Below are positions 8,831-17,694 of a stretch of 64,000 nucleotides of DNA, piece by piece (the stretch's first letter is position 1; every line of letters begins with the position of its first letter). The translations under genes and the position numbers were made by a program. The notes under the pieces are model-generated. The model worked only from the letters and a program-made list of their open reading frames with translations, did not search any database and was not told the origin of the DNA. The stretch is from an uncultured Lysobacteraceae bacterium (GTDB lineage Bacteria; Pseudomonadota; Gammaproteobacteria; Xanthomonadales; Xanthomonadaceae): positions 32,818-96,817 of the forward strand of contig CALCNV010000146.1 of the NCBI GenBank assembly GCA_937897645.1, in the 5' to 3' direction.

Positions 8831-8866
8831 CCAGGCCGTACCCAACGCTCAAGGAGATGCACGCGA

Positions 8867-9229
8867 ATGAATGCCTACCTGCTGGCCGCGGCAATCGTCG
8901 CGATCGTCGTCGGTGCCATCCATTCGGTGCTCGGAGAAGTGTTGATATTCCGTCACCTGCGCAAAGGCGCGCTGGTGCCGACGGCCAGCGCGCCACCGCT
9001 GCGCGAACGCGATGTCAGGATCCTGTGGGCGTCCTGGCATATCGCCACCGTCTTCGGCTGGGCATTCGCCGTCTTGCTGCTGCAGTTGGCGACCGTCGAG
9101 CAGGCGGCGATCGGCGCTTTCATCGGCAGCTCGCTACTGGTTTTGCTGGGAACCCGGGGCAGGCATCCGGGCTGGATCGGATTGCTGGCCGTGGCGGCCC
9201 TGGTCTGCTTGGCGATCAACGCTTCCTGA
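8867..9229 (+). CDS. Small integral membrane protein of unknown function
   Basis: This 120-residue protein has four predicted hydrophobic helices at about residues 3-27, 52-72, 78-95 and 100-118. The cytoplasmic or periplasmic loop between the first two is charged. AAGGAG lies 12-17 nt before the ATG. It follows the DUF4442 gene by 36 bp. No family function is recognised. Confidence 0.7.
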   Translation: MNAYLLAAAIVAIVVGAIHSVLGEVLIFRHLRKGALVPTASAPPLRERDVRILWASWHIATVFGWAFAVLLLQLATVEQAAIGAFIGSSLLVLLGTRGRHPGWIGLLAVAALVCLAINAS

Positions 9230-9311
9230 CAAACCCTCCCAAGCGGTTGCGGCAGCGTGCGGGAGCGGCGCGCATCTCGATGTCGGTGTCATCGAAGCCC
9301 GCGGGGCCTGC

Positions 9312-9379
9312 GTAGGAGCGACGTGAGTCGCGATGGACACACCGCAATGCCGGGCAATCGCGACTCACGTCGCTCCTAC
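9312..9379. repeat. SMAG-like REP dimer (GTAGGAGCGACGTGAGTCGCGA type)
   Basis: Inverted copies of a 22-23 bp palindromic unit beginning with GTAG face each other across about 23 bp, in the gap between two converging genes. The same unit recurs at 31400-31549 and 37572-37637. The GTAG head and palindromic body match the REP class described as SMAG in Stenotrophomonas. Confidence 0.8.
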
Positions 9380-9386
9380 AACACCC

Positions 9387-9758
9387 CTACGCCGCCCCTA
9401 CGCCATGTTGCATCGCCCAGATCGCGAGGATGGCGGCAATGGCAGGAACGCCCTGCACAAAGAAGATGCGCTTGTTGACGCTATATGCACCGTAGAGCGC
9501 GGCCACCAGCACGCAATGCAGGAAGAACATCACCACCTGCCATTGCCCCAGGTACAGGTAATAGAAAAGTCCCGCGGCGAGGAAGCCGTTGTAGAGGCCC
9601 TGGTTGGCCGCGAGCACGCGCGTGGTTTCGGCCTTCTCCGGCGTATTGCGGAAGGTCTTCAGTCCCAGCGGCTTGGTCCACAGGAACATTTCCAGGACCA
9701 GGAAATAGACGTGCAACAGCGCGACCAGGATGACCAGCACGTAGGCAAGCATCAGCAT
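9387..9758 (-). CDS. DUF1304 family membrane protein
   Basis: This protein of about 123 residues has four membrane helices. It carries the DUF1304 pattern: an HVYFLVLEMFLW segment in helix 1, then TRVLAANQGLYNGFLAAGL. The start at 9758 (MLMLAYVLV) is preferred to an ATG 33 bp upstream because GGGGAA stands 5 nt before it. The family's function is not established. It lies just upstream of another small DUF membrane gene pointing the same way. Confidence 0.82.
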   Translation of the reverse strand: MLMLAYVLVILVALLHVYFLVLEMFLWTKPLGLKTFRNTPEKAETTRVLAANQGLYNGFLAAGLFYYLYLGQWQVVMFFLHCVLVAALYGAYSVNKRIFFVQGVPAIAAILAIWAMQHGVGAA

Positions 9759-9849
9759 GTGATTCCCCAGGGGATTACCAATGACCAGCATAAGCCAAGG
9801 CCGCGGTCAGTGGCACATGGACGACCTCAGCTCGTGTGCGTCGACATGC

Positions 9850-10230
9850 TCAATGCCATAGCCCCAGCACGAGTCCGAACAACAGGAACTGCAAGGCGTG
9901 GTAACCGCCGTCGATCAACCAGAGCTTGAACGTGCGCTGGGCGAACTGGTAGTTGATGCCGAAACTGGCGGCAACGAAACCGATGCCCGCGATCGCACCG
10001 GCTTTCAATGCGTCCGCCAGCATCGGCGCAGGGCCCAGCCAAACGGCGAAACACACCGCCGCCAGCAGTGAGAACAGGAAACTCACCCCAAATACCTTGG
10101 CCGGATGCCCCTGCTGCATCTGCCCGCCGTTTTCCCGTACCCATGCGCCGCCGAACAGCACGGGCGAATACCAGAGCCCGCCCAACATGAAACTGGAGAC
10201 GGCAGCCAGCAACACGGCCCAGATATTCAT
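9850..10230 (-). CDS. DUF1761 family membrane protein
   Basis: This 126-residue protein has four hydrophobic helices. The N-terminal signature GGLWYSPVLFGGAWVRENG is typical of DUF1761. The C-terminal helix is FLLFGLVLGLWH. A GGAGGTGA ribosome-binding site lies 3-4 nt before the ATG. The gene lies 23 bp after the epimerase-like gene and may be co-transcribed with it. Function unknown. Confidence 0.82.
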   Translation of the reverse strand: MNIWAVLLAAVSSFMLGGLWYSPVLFGGAWVRENGGQMQQGHPAKVFGVSFLFSLLAAVCFAVWLGPAPMLADALKAGAIAGIGFVAASFGINYQFAQRTFKLWLIDGGYHALQFLLFGLVLGLWH

Positions 10231-10253
10231 GCGTCACCTCCGTTACGGAATGA

Positions 10254-11456
10254 TCAACTGCGTGCGTGCCATGCCTTCAACACCGCGGCTTCGCGTGTCG
10301 CGGTCAAACCTGCCTTGGGCTTGGCGCGACGATCTTCAGGCAAACCCAGCCACCACTGCAAGGTGTCGTCGACAGTCTCCTGCAACGGCCGGCGCTTCAA
10401 TCCTGCCGCCTGCGCCTTCGCCGTGCTGCGGCGACCGAAGCCAGCGTATTCGCCGATCGGGGCTATCCAAGCCGGCATGTCCTGCCACGCACTGATGTTG
10501 TGCGCCTCCAGAAAATCAGCCGGCACCCAGGTGACTGTGGAGCTGGCCTCCGGTGGCTGCGGGCACGGCGCGCGGATGCACTGGATGTCGTTGGCGTTGG
10601 TGCCCGCGACCTGGCAGGCCGCCAGCAGTGCACCCATGTCGAGCGTGCCGGGTGGCGCATCGGCATTGAAAGTGCCGACCGTCCTGGTTTCGATGGCGTG
10701 CAGCAGGAAGGCCGCAAGGTCACGCACATCAATAAATTGGGTGGGGTCGCTTGATGTGCCGGGCGCAAGGATCTCGCCTCCGCGCGCCGCACGTGCCGGC
10801 CAATAGGTGAAGCGATCAGTGTGATCGCCAGGCCCCACGATCAGCCCCGGGCGGATCACGGTGGTGCGGCCCGGCAATTCCTTTTGCGCGGCCTGTTCCG
10901 ACAGTGCCTTCAAGGCACCGTAGTTCTCGCCGGTGATTTCCGTCGCAGATCCCGGATCGGGGATCGTCACCACCGCTGCGGTTTCGTCCGCGCCCGGCGT
11001 GCTGTTGTCGGCATAGACCGAAATCGAGGAAATGATGACGTACTGGCCTACGCGTTTGGACAGCAGGCCTGCCGAGCGCGTGACGTCCGCGGGGAAATAG
11101 GCGGAGGTGTCCAGCACGGCATCCCATCGACGACTACCTTCCAGTGCGGACAGGTCACTCTTGCGATCGCCCTGCAGTTGCTCGATGTCCTTGAATTCCT
11201 CGCCGCTGAAGCGCGTGGGATTGCTCTTGCCGCGATTGAACAGGGTCAACTGGTGACCCTTGGCGCGCGCGGCTTCGACGAAATGCGGGCCCAGGAAACC
11301 GGTGCCGCCCAGCACCAGTATCTGCAACGGCTTTCCAGGTTCATGCGAAGAGGCGTCGCGGGCTACCGAACGTGCACAACCCGGCAGTGCCAGCCAGGAC
11401 GCAGCGGCTATCGACGAAACAAGGAACTCACGACGCGTGTTGACTGGCTTGTGCAT
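10254..11456 (-). CDS. Tat-exported NAD-dependent epimerase/dehydratase-like protein
   Basis: This protein of about 400 residues begins MHKPVNTRREFLVSSIAAA. The twin-arginine motif TRREFLV is followed by a hydrophobic region ending LALPGCA, which looks like a lipobox. A Rossmann domain follows (ILVLGGTGFLGPHFVEAA) with an extended-SDR layout; DTSAYFPADVTRS and IISSISVYADN are recognisable. A Tat lipoprotein with a pre-folded nucleotide-binding domain is consistent with export of a cofactor-loaded enzyme. AAGGAG lies 7 nt before the ATG at 11456, which overrules longer starts. Its first 29 bp overlap the end of the upstream transporter gene. Confidence 0.85.
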   Translation of the reverse strand: MHKPVNTRREFLVSSIAAASWLALPGCARSVARDASSHEPGKPLQILVLGGTGFLGPHFVEAARAKGHQLTLFNRGKSNPTRFSGEEFKDIEQLQGDRKSDLSALEGSRRWDAVLDTSAYFPADVTRSAGLLSKRVGQYVIISSISVYADNSTPGADETAAVVTIPDPGSATEITGENYGALKALSEQAAQKELPGRTTVIRPGLIVGPGDHTDRFTYWPARAARGGEILAPGTSSDPTQFIDVRDLAAFLLHAIETRTVGTFNADAPPGTLDMGALLAACQVAGTNANDIQCIRAPCPQPPEASSTVTWVPADFLEAHNISAWQDMPAWIAPIGEYAGFGRRSTAKAQAAGLKRRPLQETVDDTLQWWLGLPEDRRAKPKAGLTATREAAVLKAWHARS

Positions 11457-12816
11457 TGGGCGGCTCCTTCGACGGATCACGGCGGTCATGCTCGGAAGGC
11501 AGCTTGGCCTCCTCGCGCAGCAAGCGCCATGCGCCAAACGTCATGCCGGATGCCACCAGCAGGCCCACCCCGAACACCACGCTGGATCCGAACGAAGAGA
11601 GGAATTTGTGCACCCAGACGAAAGTCAGGTCGCCACCGCGATAGACCACGGTGTCGACGGCCGTGCCTGCTTTGTAGCGCCATTCGCGACCCACCCGGGT
11701 GTAGATGGTTTCGCGCGCGGGCTTGGCCAGCGAGAATTCGCTGGCGCGGGTGACGACCTGCACGATGGCGACCATCAGCGGCAAGGGTGACGCAGCCAGG
11801 ATCGAGAAACCGATGATGATGGCGCAACCCGGTATCAGCAGCGCCGGCGCAATCCCGTAGCGCGACAGCAACAGGCGGGTGAACAGCAATTGCACGACCA
11901 GCGTCAGCGTGTTCACCGACAGGTCGATCAAGGCATAGAAGGCGGTGGCATCCGCCGGGTCGGTATAGAACTTGCGGACGATGGCAGCCTGCTCGTTATA
12001 GAGCAGCGTGCCCACGCCGACGCCCATCACCACCATGATCGCCAGCCAGCGCAGCAGCGGTTCGCGCACGATCAACTTCAAGCCCGCCCACACTTCGCCA
12101 CCCATCGGCTTCTCGCCGGTGGTGACGCCGCGCTCGCGTTCGCGCGCAACCGCCCACAAGCGCAGGCGCAGCAGGCACACCATGCACATGCACAGGAAGC
12201 CCGCCGAAATCAGCATCAGGTTGGCGATGCCGATGCTGCCGACCACGCTGCGCGTGATCATGGGCCCAACCAGCGCACCCAGGGTTCCCGCCGCGCCGAT
12301 ATAGCCGTAGTAGGCCTTGGCTTCCACGTTGCTGAAGACGTCCGCCATGAAGCTCCAGAACACCGCCACCGCGAACAGGTTGAACACCGTGATCCACAGG
12401 AAAAAGGCCATCCCTCGCCCCGGCACGCCACTGTCGAAGAGCACGTAGAAGAACAGCAGGGTGACAATGAAGAACCCATACACGACCGGCAGGAAGACGC
12501 GCCGCGGGTAATGGCTGACTAATGCCCCGTATACCGGCTGCAGCAGCAGCATGATCAGGAAGGTGCAGGTGAACAGCACCTGCAGGGTGAAGTCCTTCAG
12601 CGGCATGCCACGCGCGGCGAAGAAATCGATCATCCAGCGCGGGAATATCGCCTCGACGTCGCTGGAGGCACCCATGGCCTCGCGCACCGGCCGCAGCACG
12701 TAATAGCCACTCAGCAGGCAGAAGAAATACAGGAAAGCCCACAGCAGCGGCGGCGAGTCCGCGAGCGCGGCGCGGAAACGCACCAGGGTGATGCTGTCCA
12801 TGCCGGGCAGTTTCAT
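11428..12816 (-). CDS. MFS-type transporter related to NTP/NDP exchange carriers
   Basis: This protein of about 462 residues has some 12 hydrophobic helices. The early segment FCLLSGYYVLRPVREAMG resembles the first helix of the ATP/ADP-translocase-like branch of the major facilitator superfamily. Later come VFWSFMADVFSNVEAKAYYG and SEFSLAKPARETIYTRV. The substrate cannot be told from sequence. The ATG at 12816 is preferred because GGGGA precedes it at a suitable distance. The 3' end overlaps the Tat-epimerase gene by 29 bp, so the two are probably co-translated. Confidence 0.82.
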   Translation of the reverse strand: MKLPGMDSITLVRFRAALADSPPLLWAFLYFFCLLSGYYVLRPVREAMGASSDVEAIFPRWMIDFFAARGMPLKDFTLQVLFTCTFLIMLLLQPVYGALVSHYPRRVFLPVVYGFFIVTLLFFYVLFDSGVPGRGMAFFLWITVFNLFAVAVFWSFMADVFSNVEAKAYYGYIGAAGTLGALVGPMITRSVVGSIGIANLMLISAGFLCMCMVCLLRLRLWAVARERERGVTTGEKPMGGEVWAGLKLIVREPLLRWLAIMVVMGVGVGTLLYNEQAAIVRKFYTDPADATAFYALIDLSVNTLTLVVQLLFTRLLLSRYGIAPALLIPGCAIIIGFSILAASPLPLMVAIVQVVTRASEFSLAKPARETIYTRVGREWRYKAGTAVDTVVYRGGDLTFVWVHKFLSSFGSSVVFGVGLLVASGMTFGAWRLLREEAKLPSEHDRRDPSKEPPNAQASQHAS

Positions 12817-13032
12817 GTGCGTGCGCGTCCCCGGAACCGCTGGTTTGTCGAATGCATGCTCAGGCTTCCACGGGCACCAAGCGCGCACGGTATCCGATGC
12901 ACTGCAACATCACCAGCGCTTTTGCAGGTGCCCGGGACGCCTTATCAATCGCTTACCCGGCCACCGGTAGCGCCGAGCATTTGCTCTAGCCACGCCGGAT
13001 AGCTTCGCCGGACCCAAGGAACAGGCCACCGC

Positions 13033-14628
13033 GTGTACGACTACATCATCATTGGCGCCGGTTCTGCCGGCTGCGTGCTGGCCAACCGCCTTTCCGAAGA
13101 CCCCACCGTCAAAGTGCTGCTGCTGGAAGCCGGCCCGCGCGACTGGCACCCCTTCATCCACATGCCCGCCGGGCTGGCCAAGCTGGTCGGGCAGAAAGGC
13201 GTGAACTGGAACTACGACACCGCGCCGGAACCACACCTCGACAACCGCCGCCTGTGGTGGCCGCGCGGCAAGGTGCTGGGCGGTTCCAGTTCGATCAACG
13301 CCATGTGCTACATCCGCGGCGTGGCCGGTGACTACGACGACTGGGCCGCGGGCGGTGCCGAGGGTTGGGACTGGAACAGCACCCTGCCCTACTTCAAGCG
13401 CGCCGAACGCAACTCGCGTGGTGCCGATGCGCTGCATGGCGGCGACGGCCCCCTGTATGTCTCCGACCTTCGTTACACCAATCCGCTGACCTCGGTCTTC
13501 CTCGAAGCCGGGCAGCAGGCGGGCTTCGCCCACAACCACGACTTCAACGGGCCGCAGCAGACTGGCGTGGGCCTGTACCAGGTCACGCAGAAGAATGGCG
13601 CGCGCTGCTCTTCCGCCGTGGCCTACCTGCAACCGGCCAAGTCGCGCCCCAACCTGGATGTGGTCACCGGCGCACTGGTACGACGCATCGTGCTGGAGAA
13701 CGGCCGTGCCGTCGGCGTCGCCTACGCCCATGGCGGCCAGGAAACGCACGCACGCGCCGAACGCGAAGTGCTGCTGAGCGGCGGCGCGATCAATTCGCCG
13801 CAACTGCTGATGCTGTCGGGCATTGGCCCCGCCGAACACCTTGCTCATCACGGCATCACCGTCGCCGTGGACGCGCCGCAGGTGGGACGCAACCTGCAGG
13901 ACCACCTGGATGTCTGCACGCTGCAGCATTCCACCCAGCGCGTCACCTACGACCGCGTGGGCGACCTGGCCATCGCATGGAGCTACTACCTGAAGAACCA
14001 CAGCGGCCCCGGCAGCAGCAACATCGCCGAATCCGGTGGCTTCCTGCGTTCGAAGCTCGCGCCCGACGCGCGTGCGGACATACAGTTGCATTTCGTCCCG
14101 GCCATGCTGGACGACCACGGCCGTAATCGCCTGAAAGGCGACGGCTACACCTTGCACGCCTGCTTCTTGCGTCCACGCAGCCGCGGCGCAATAACGCTCA
14201 ACAGCGCCGATCCGCGCGCCGATGCCCGTATCCAGGCCAATTACCTGAGTGACGAGGAAGGCTTCGACCTGAAGATGATGCTGGAGTGCGCCAAGCTGTC
14301 ACGCGAACTGTTCGCACAGAAGGCCTTCGACGCCTATCGCGGCGCGCCGATCCAGCCACCGCGCAGCGACCTGTCGGACGGCGAGCTGGTTGCCTTCATC
14401 CGTGCCAAGGCCGAAACCGTCTACCACCCGGTCGGCAGTTGCCGCATGGGCAGCGACGAGGCCTCGGTGGTGGACACGCAACTGCGCGTACGCGGCGTGG
14501 ATGGCCTGCGCGTGGTCGATGCCTCGGTGATGCCGACCTTGATCGGCGGCAACACCAACGCACCGACGATCATGATTGCGGAGCGTGCGTCGGATCTGAT
14601 TCTCGGGAAAACACCGCTGGCCGCCTGA
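13033..14628 (+). CDS. GMC-family FAD-dependent oxidoreductase (choline/alcohol dehydrogenase type)
   Basis: This 531-residue protein starts at GTG 13033 with an AAGGA upstream. The N-terminal FAD fold is YDYIIIGAGSAGCVLANRLS. The GMC signature 1 region is RGKVLGGSSSINAMCYIRG and signature 2 is SGGAINSPQLLMLSGIGPA. The C-terminal catalytic part has VYHPVGSCRMG (catalytic His region) and GGNTNAPTIMIAER. It oxidises an alcohol using FAD; BetA-like choline dehydrogenase and aliphatic alcohol dehydrogenases share this layout. No betaine genes are nearby, so a choline role is not supported by context. It stands alone, divergent from the transporter gene. Confidence 0.93.
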   Translation: MYDYIIIGAGSAGCVLANRLSEDPTVKVLLLEAGPRDWHPFIHMPAGLAKLVGQKGVNWNYDTAPEPHLDNRRLWWPRGKVLGGSSSINAMCYIRGVAGDYDDWAAGGAEGWDWNSTLPYFKRAERNSRGADALHGGDGPLYVSDLRYTNPLTSVFLEAGQQAGFAHNHDFNGPQQTGVGLYQVTQKNGARCSSAVAYLQPAKSRPNLDVVTGALVRRIVLENGRAVGVAYAHGGQETHARAEREVLLSGGAINSPQLLMLSGIGPAEHLAHHGITVAVDAPQVGRNLQDHLDVCTLQHSTQRVTYDRVGDLAIAWSYYLKNHSGPGSSNIAESGGFLRSKLAPDARADIQLHFVPAMLDDHGRNRLKGDGYTLHACFLRPRSRGAITLNSADPRADARIQANYLSDEEGFDLKMMLECAKLSRELFAQKAFDAYRGAPIQPPRSDLSDGELVAFIRAKAETVYHPVGSCRMGSDEASVVDTQLRVRGVDGLRVVDASVMPTLIGGNTNAPTIMIAERASDLILGKTPLAA

Positions 14629-14642
14629 AAAAGGGTTGCCCC

Positions 14643-14720
14643 GCAGGAGCGCGCCCTGCGCGCGATGCTCTACTCTCCCCACGCGGAATATAAAGCATCG
14701 CGTGCAGGGCGCGCTCCTAC
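14643..14720. repeat. SMAG-like REP dimer (GCAGGAGCGCGCCCTGCGCGC type)
   Basis: The inverted arms GCAGGAGCGCGCCCTGCGCGCGAT and ATCGCGTGCAGGGCGCGCTCCTAC flank a 30-bp spacer between two converging genes. The right-hand arm keeps the GTAG/CTAC end; the left one has GCAG. Confidence 0.75.
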
Positions 14721-14745
14721 GAGGAACGATGCGGCATTTGGCGGA

Positions 14746-16665
14746 TCAACCCCGTTCCAGCATCGCCGGCAAAGGGCAATGCAATACGCCGCAGATCGTG
14801 CGCAGCAGTTCCGATTCGGCCACGCTGACACGGCCGTCGTGGCTGACCGCGGCGGTGATGGCTTCCACCATCACCTGCTTGGCCAGCGGATCCAGCGCGT
14901 CCAGGCCCTCCCAGACGCCATCCAGCGCCAGTACGCCGTTTGCTGGCGGTGCGTAGGGCATGTGGTCACGCGGCAGCACGCGCTGCAAACCGCTGAGGTA
15001 GGCGTGCTGCGCAGCCATGGGATTGTCGTTGCCCGCATGCGCCACCACCGCCAGCAAGGTGGCGAATTCCTGTTTCACGTTGCCGGGCTTGCGTCGACCG
15101 AAGCGTGCATAACGTGCCGGATCCAGCGACTCGCGCACCTGGGTTTCCAGTAGGCGGGCTAGGCAATACTCGAACAGCGAGACTTCGCCGTCGGCATGCA
15201 CCACGGCATGCACGACCGCCAGGAATTCATCCAGCTGTGGCCGCGGCCGCATGCGCAACACCGGGAACGCGAGGCTGGCCAGCGGCAGGCGCAGCATCGG
15301 ATGCAGGTCGGCGAGGTGCTGCTCGCGCAGTTGCACGGCCTGCGTGGCCATCGGCTCACCCATGCGCGCAGCAATCTCGATGCGCTGCTTGGTGGCGATG
15401 CCGGCATCGTCATCCAGCAGCAAGCCCAGCAACAAGGGCATCACCGTCTCGCGCTGCGTGGCGAATGCACGCAGCTCATCTGACAGGGATTCGACGATGC
15501 TGCCAGCGCGGCGGTAGTCATTCTCCGCGGGCGTGGCGACCTGGGCGACGACCATCGGCGGAGTGACGCTGATTTCCTGTGCCGCCAGAGGCAGTGGTGG
15601 CGGCGTGGGCCGATCCGGATTATTGCCCGCCAGACCCATGGCGAGGTCTTCCTGTATGCCGTTCGGCGGTGCAGCCATCCAACGCGCGGAGAGTTTCTGC
15701 AACTGCTGTTCGTTGAAGGAAGGATCCAGCTTGCGGATGCGCTCCACCAACGGCGGATGGGTGGCGAATAATCCCGACAGCGCCATGCCGCTGCCGAACA
15801 ACATGTGGCTGACTTCCTCGGTCTTCGACTTGTCGGTGAGCTGCGAGCCCTCGTGCAGGCCGCCGATCTTCTTCAGCGCGCCGGCCAGGCCGCTGGTCTG
15901 GCGGGTGAACTGGACGGCAGAGGCGTCCGCGAGGTATTCGCGCTGGCGACTGACGCCCGCCTTGATCATGCGGCCGAAGAACAGGCCGACGAAGCCGACC
16001 AGCATCGTGACCATGGCGATCAGCAGGATGGGCATGGCCTCCTTGCTGCGGCCGAAACGTCCGTAGAGCAACACGCGCTGGCCGATGATGCTCAGCATCA
16101 TGATGCCGAACAAGGTGCCCATGAGGCGGATGTTGAGGCGCATGTCGCCATTGAGGATGTGGCTGAATTCGTGGGCGATGACGCCCTGCAATTCATCGCG
16201 ATTGAGTTTTTCCAGGGCGCCGCGGGTGACCGCCACCGCCGCATCGGATGGCGAATAACCGGCAGCGAACGCGTTGATGGCGGCTTCGTGTTCCATCACG
16301 TACAGCTTGGGCACCGGCACGCCGGACGCGATCGCTATTTCTTCCACCACGTTGCGCAAGCGCCGCAACTGGAAGTCGCTGGTATTCTCCGGCACCTCCG
16401 TAGCGCCCATCTGCAAGGCGACCGTTTCGCCGCCGCCGCGCAGCGAGGCCATGCGATACAGCGAGCCCAGGCCAATCACCGCCAAGGTGCCGATGGTGGT
16501 CATCGTCAAAAGACCCCATGCCCCACCGCCGCCCAGCTGCGAGCCCAGCAACAGCAGCACGGCGATATCGACGACGACCACGATGCCGATCACCGCCAAA
16601 GCGAACAGCACCACCATGCGAGTGGAGTTGCGCTTGGCGGCGGCCTGGTGCTCGAAGAAATTCAT
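14746..16665 (-). CDS. M48-family (HtpX-like) membrane zinc metalloprotease with extended C-terminus
   Basis: This 640-residue protein starts MNFFEHQAAAKRNS. Two N-terminal helices (about 18-45 and 52-72) are followed by the M48 domain. The zinc motif is VIAHEFSHILNG (HExxH), with two further membrane helices and a downstream EYLADASAVQFTRQ that supplies the third ligand Glu. The last 300 residues or so are a helical domain absent from short HtpX proteins. It probably degrades misfolded membrane proteins. The lemA gene lies immediately upstream, a common pairing. Longer in-frame starts would run through repeat DNA and are rejected. Confidence 0.9.
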   Translation of the reverse strand: MNFFEHQAAAKRNSTRMVVLFALAVIGIVVVVDIAVLLLLGSQLGGGGAWGLLTMTTIGTLAVIGLGSLYRMASLRGGGETVALQMGATEVPENTSDFQLRRLRNVVEEIAIASGVPVPKLYVMEHEAAINAFAAGYSPSDAAVAVTRGALEKLNRDELQGVIAHEFSHILNGDMRLNIRLMGTLFGIMMLSIIGQRVLLYGRFGRSKEAMPILLIAMVTMLVGFVGLFFGRMIKAGVSRQREYLADASAVQFTRQTSGLAGALKKIGGLHEGSQLTDKSKTEEVSHMLFGSGMALSGLFATHPPLVERIRKLDPSFNEQQLQKLSARWMAAPPNGIQEDLAMGLAGNNPDRPTPPPLPLAAQEISVTPPMVVAQVATPAENDYRRAGSIVESLSDELRAFATQRETVMPLLLGLLLDDDAGIATKQRIEIAARMGEPMATQAVQLREQHLADLHPMLRLPLASLAFPVLRMRPRPQLDEFLAVVHAVVHADGEVSLFEYCLARLLETQVRESLDPARYARFGRRKPGNVKQEFATLLAVVAHAGNDNPMAAQHAYLSGLQRVLPRDHMPYAPPANGVLALDGVWEGLDALDPLAKQVMVEAITAAVSHDGRVSVAESELLRTICGVLHCPLPAMLERG

Positions 16666-16686
16666 GGGTGGCTGCGTGGGTCCGGC

Positions 16687-16788
16687 TTCTTGGTTGTTGG
16701 TTGTTGGTTGTTGTTGGTTGTTGCTCTTGCCTTGGCCTCCTCCCTTGCGAAGCAGGGGAGGATTGAGGAGGGGTGCCTTTGATCTTGG
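16687..16788. repeat. TTGGTTGTTGG tract plus GC-rich intergenic repeat
   Basis: A low-complexity tract of TTGTTGG/TTGG units (16687-16725) is followed by a copy of the CCCTTGCGAAGCAGGGGAGG repeat family also seen near 8.2 kb. A related TTGGTTGTTGG element occurs at 32473-32568. Together with the lemA hairpin they fill the 345-bp gap between lemA and the M48 protease gene; no gene is seen there. Confidence 0.6.
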
Positions 16789-16968
16789 CGGTGCTGGTCG
16801 GTAACTGCATGGGTCGTACTGCATCGACGGGCGCGGCACGTGCCGCGAAAAGCGTTGGCGGAAGCCGAAAATACAAGTCGCGCGAATTACCTGCCAACTT
16901 CTCCGTTCAACACCAAAGGCCAGGCCGATGCAGGTTGATGGATGCTTCGAGCATCCACGATCAAGACG

Positions 16969-17007
16969 GAACAGGCGCTTCTCCCGCGCAGGAGAAGCAC
17001 GCTGTTC
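16969..17007 (-). terminator. Strong hairpin directly after lemA
   Basis: GAACAG..GCTTCTCC and GGAGAAGC..CTGTTC pair around a five-base loop, four bases after the lemA stop. No run of T follows, so it may be a 3'-end stabiliser or attenuate transcription into the protease gene rather than a classical terminator. Confidence 0.5.
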
Positions 17008-17010
17008 ATC

Positions 17011-17613
17011 TCAGAACTGCACCTTCGGTGCCTCGCGCACTTCCGCCTTGTCCGCCGGGATATCCAGCAAGGCCGCCGCTGCGAAATTGAAGGCGCCGGC
17101 CAGCAGGCTTGAGGGGAATACTTCACGCCGGTTGTTGTAGGCCATCACGCTGTCGTTGTACGCCTGCCGCGCGAACGCGACCTTGTTCTCCGTGGTCGTC
17201 AGCTCCTCGGTCAACTGCATCATGTTCTGGTTGGCCTTGAGGTCCGGGTAGGCCTCGGCCACCGCGAGCAAACGACCCAGGCCCGCATTCAGTTGGCCCT
17301 GTGCGGCGGCAAGTTCCGCCATCGCCGCAGGATCACCGGGATTGGACTTGGCCGCCGCCAGCCCGGACTGTGCCGCGGAACGCGCCGCGATGACCGCCTC
17401 CAGCGTGTCGCGCTCGTGGCTCATATAGGCCTTGGCGGTTTCCACCAGGTTAGGAATCAGGTCGAAACGCCGCTGTAGTTGGACATCGATCTGAGCGAAC
17501 GCGTTCTTGAATGCATTCCGCGCCGTCACCAGCCCGTTGTAGATGCCAACACCCCACAATCCCAAGACCACGGCGAGGCCTACAATCACCAGCAATATGA
17601 ACAAGATGCCCAT
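17011..17613 (-). CDS. lemA: LemA family protein
   Basis: This 200-residue protein has one N-terminal membrane helix (about 1-22). A helical LemA domain follows with YNGLVTARNAFKNAFAQIDV and the characteristic QRRFDLIPNLVETAKAYM. An AAGGAGAAA ribosome-binding site precedes the ATG. LemA proteins are anchored in the inner membrane with a coiled helical body outside; their biochemical role is unclear. The gene precedes an M48 protease gene, a conserved neighbourhood in many proteobacteria. Confidence 0.93.
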   Translation of the reverse strand: MGILFILLVIVGLAVVLGLWGVGIYNGLVTARNAFKNAFAQIDVQLQRRFDLIPNLVETAKAYMSHERDTLEAVIAARSAAQSGLAAAKSNPGDPAAMAELAAAQGQLNAGLGRLLAVAEAYPDLKANQNMMQLTEELTTTENKVAFARQAYNDSVMAYNNRREVFPSSLLAGAFNFAAAALLDIPADKAEVREAPKVQF

Positions 17614-17694
17614 TCATTTTCTCCTTGTTTGTGCAATTGCAAACACCGGCGTTATCATCCGGGACGATCACAGCTTACGCAGGCATGCTGCACG

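Noticed and set aside
16687..16725. CRISPR-like short repeats
   Set aside because: The units are contiguous 7-11 bp low-complexity words without spacers; no cas genes are near.
16666..16839. N-terminal extension of the M48 protease
   Set aside because: It would translate repeat DNA (Gln/Asn/Thr-rich tract); the ATG at 16665 gives the normal family start.
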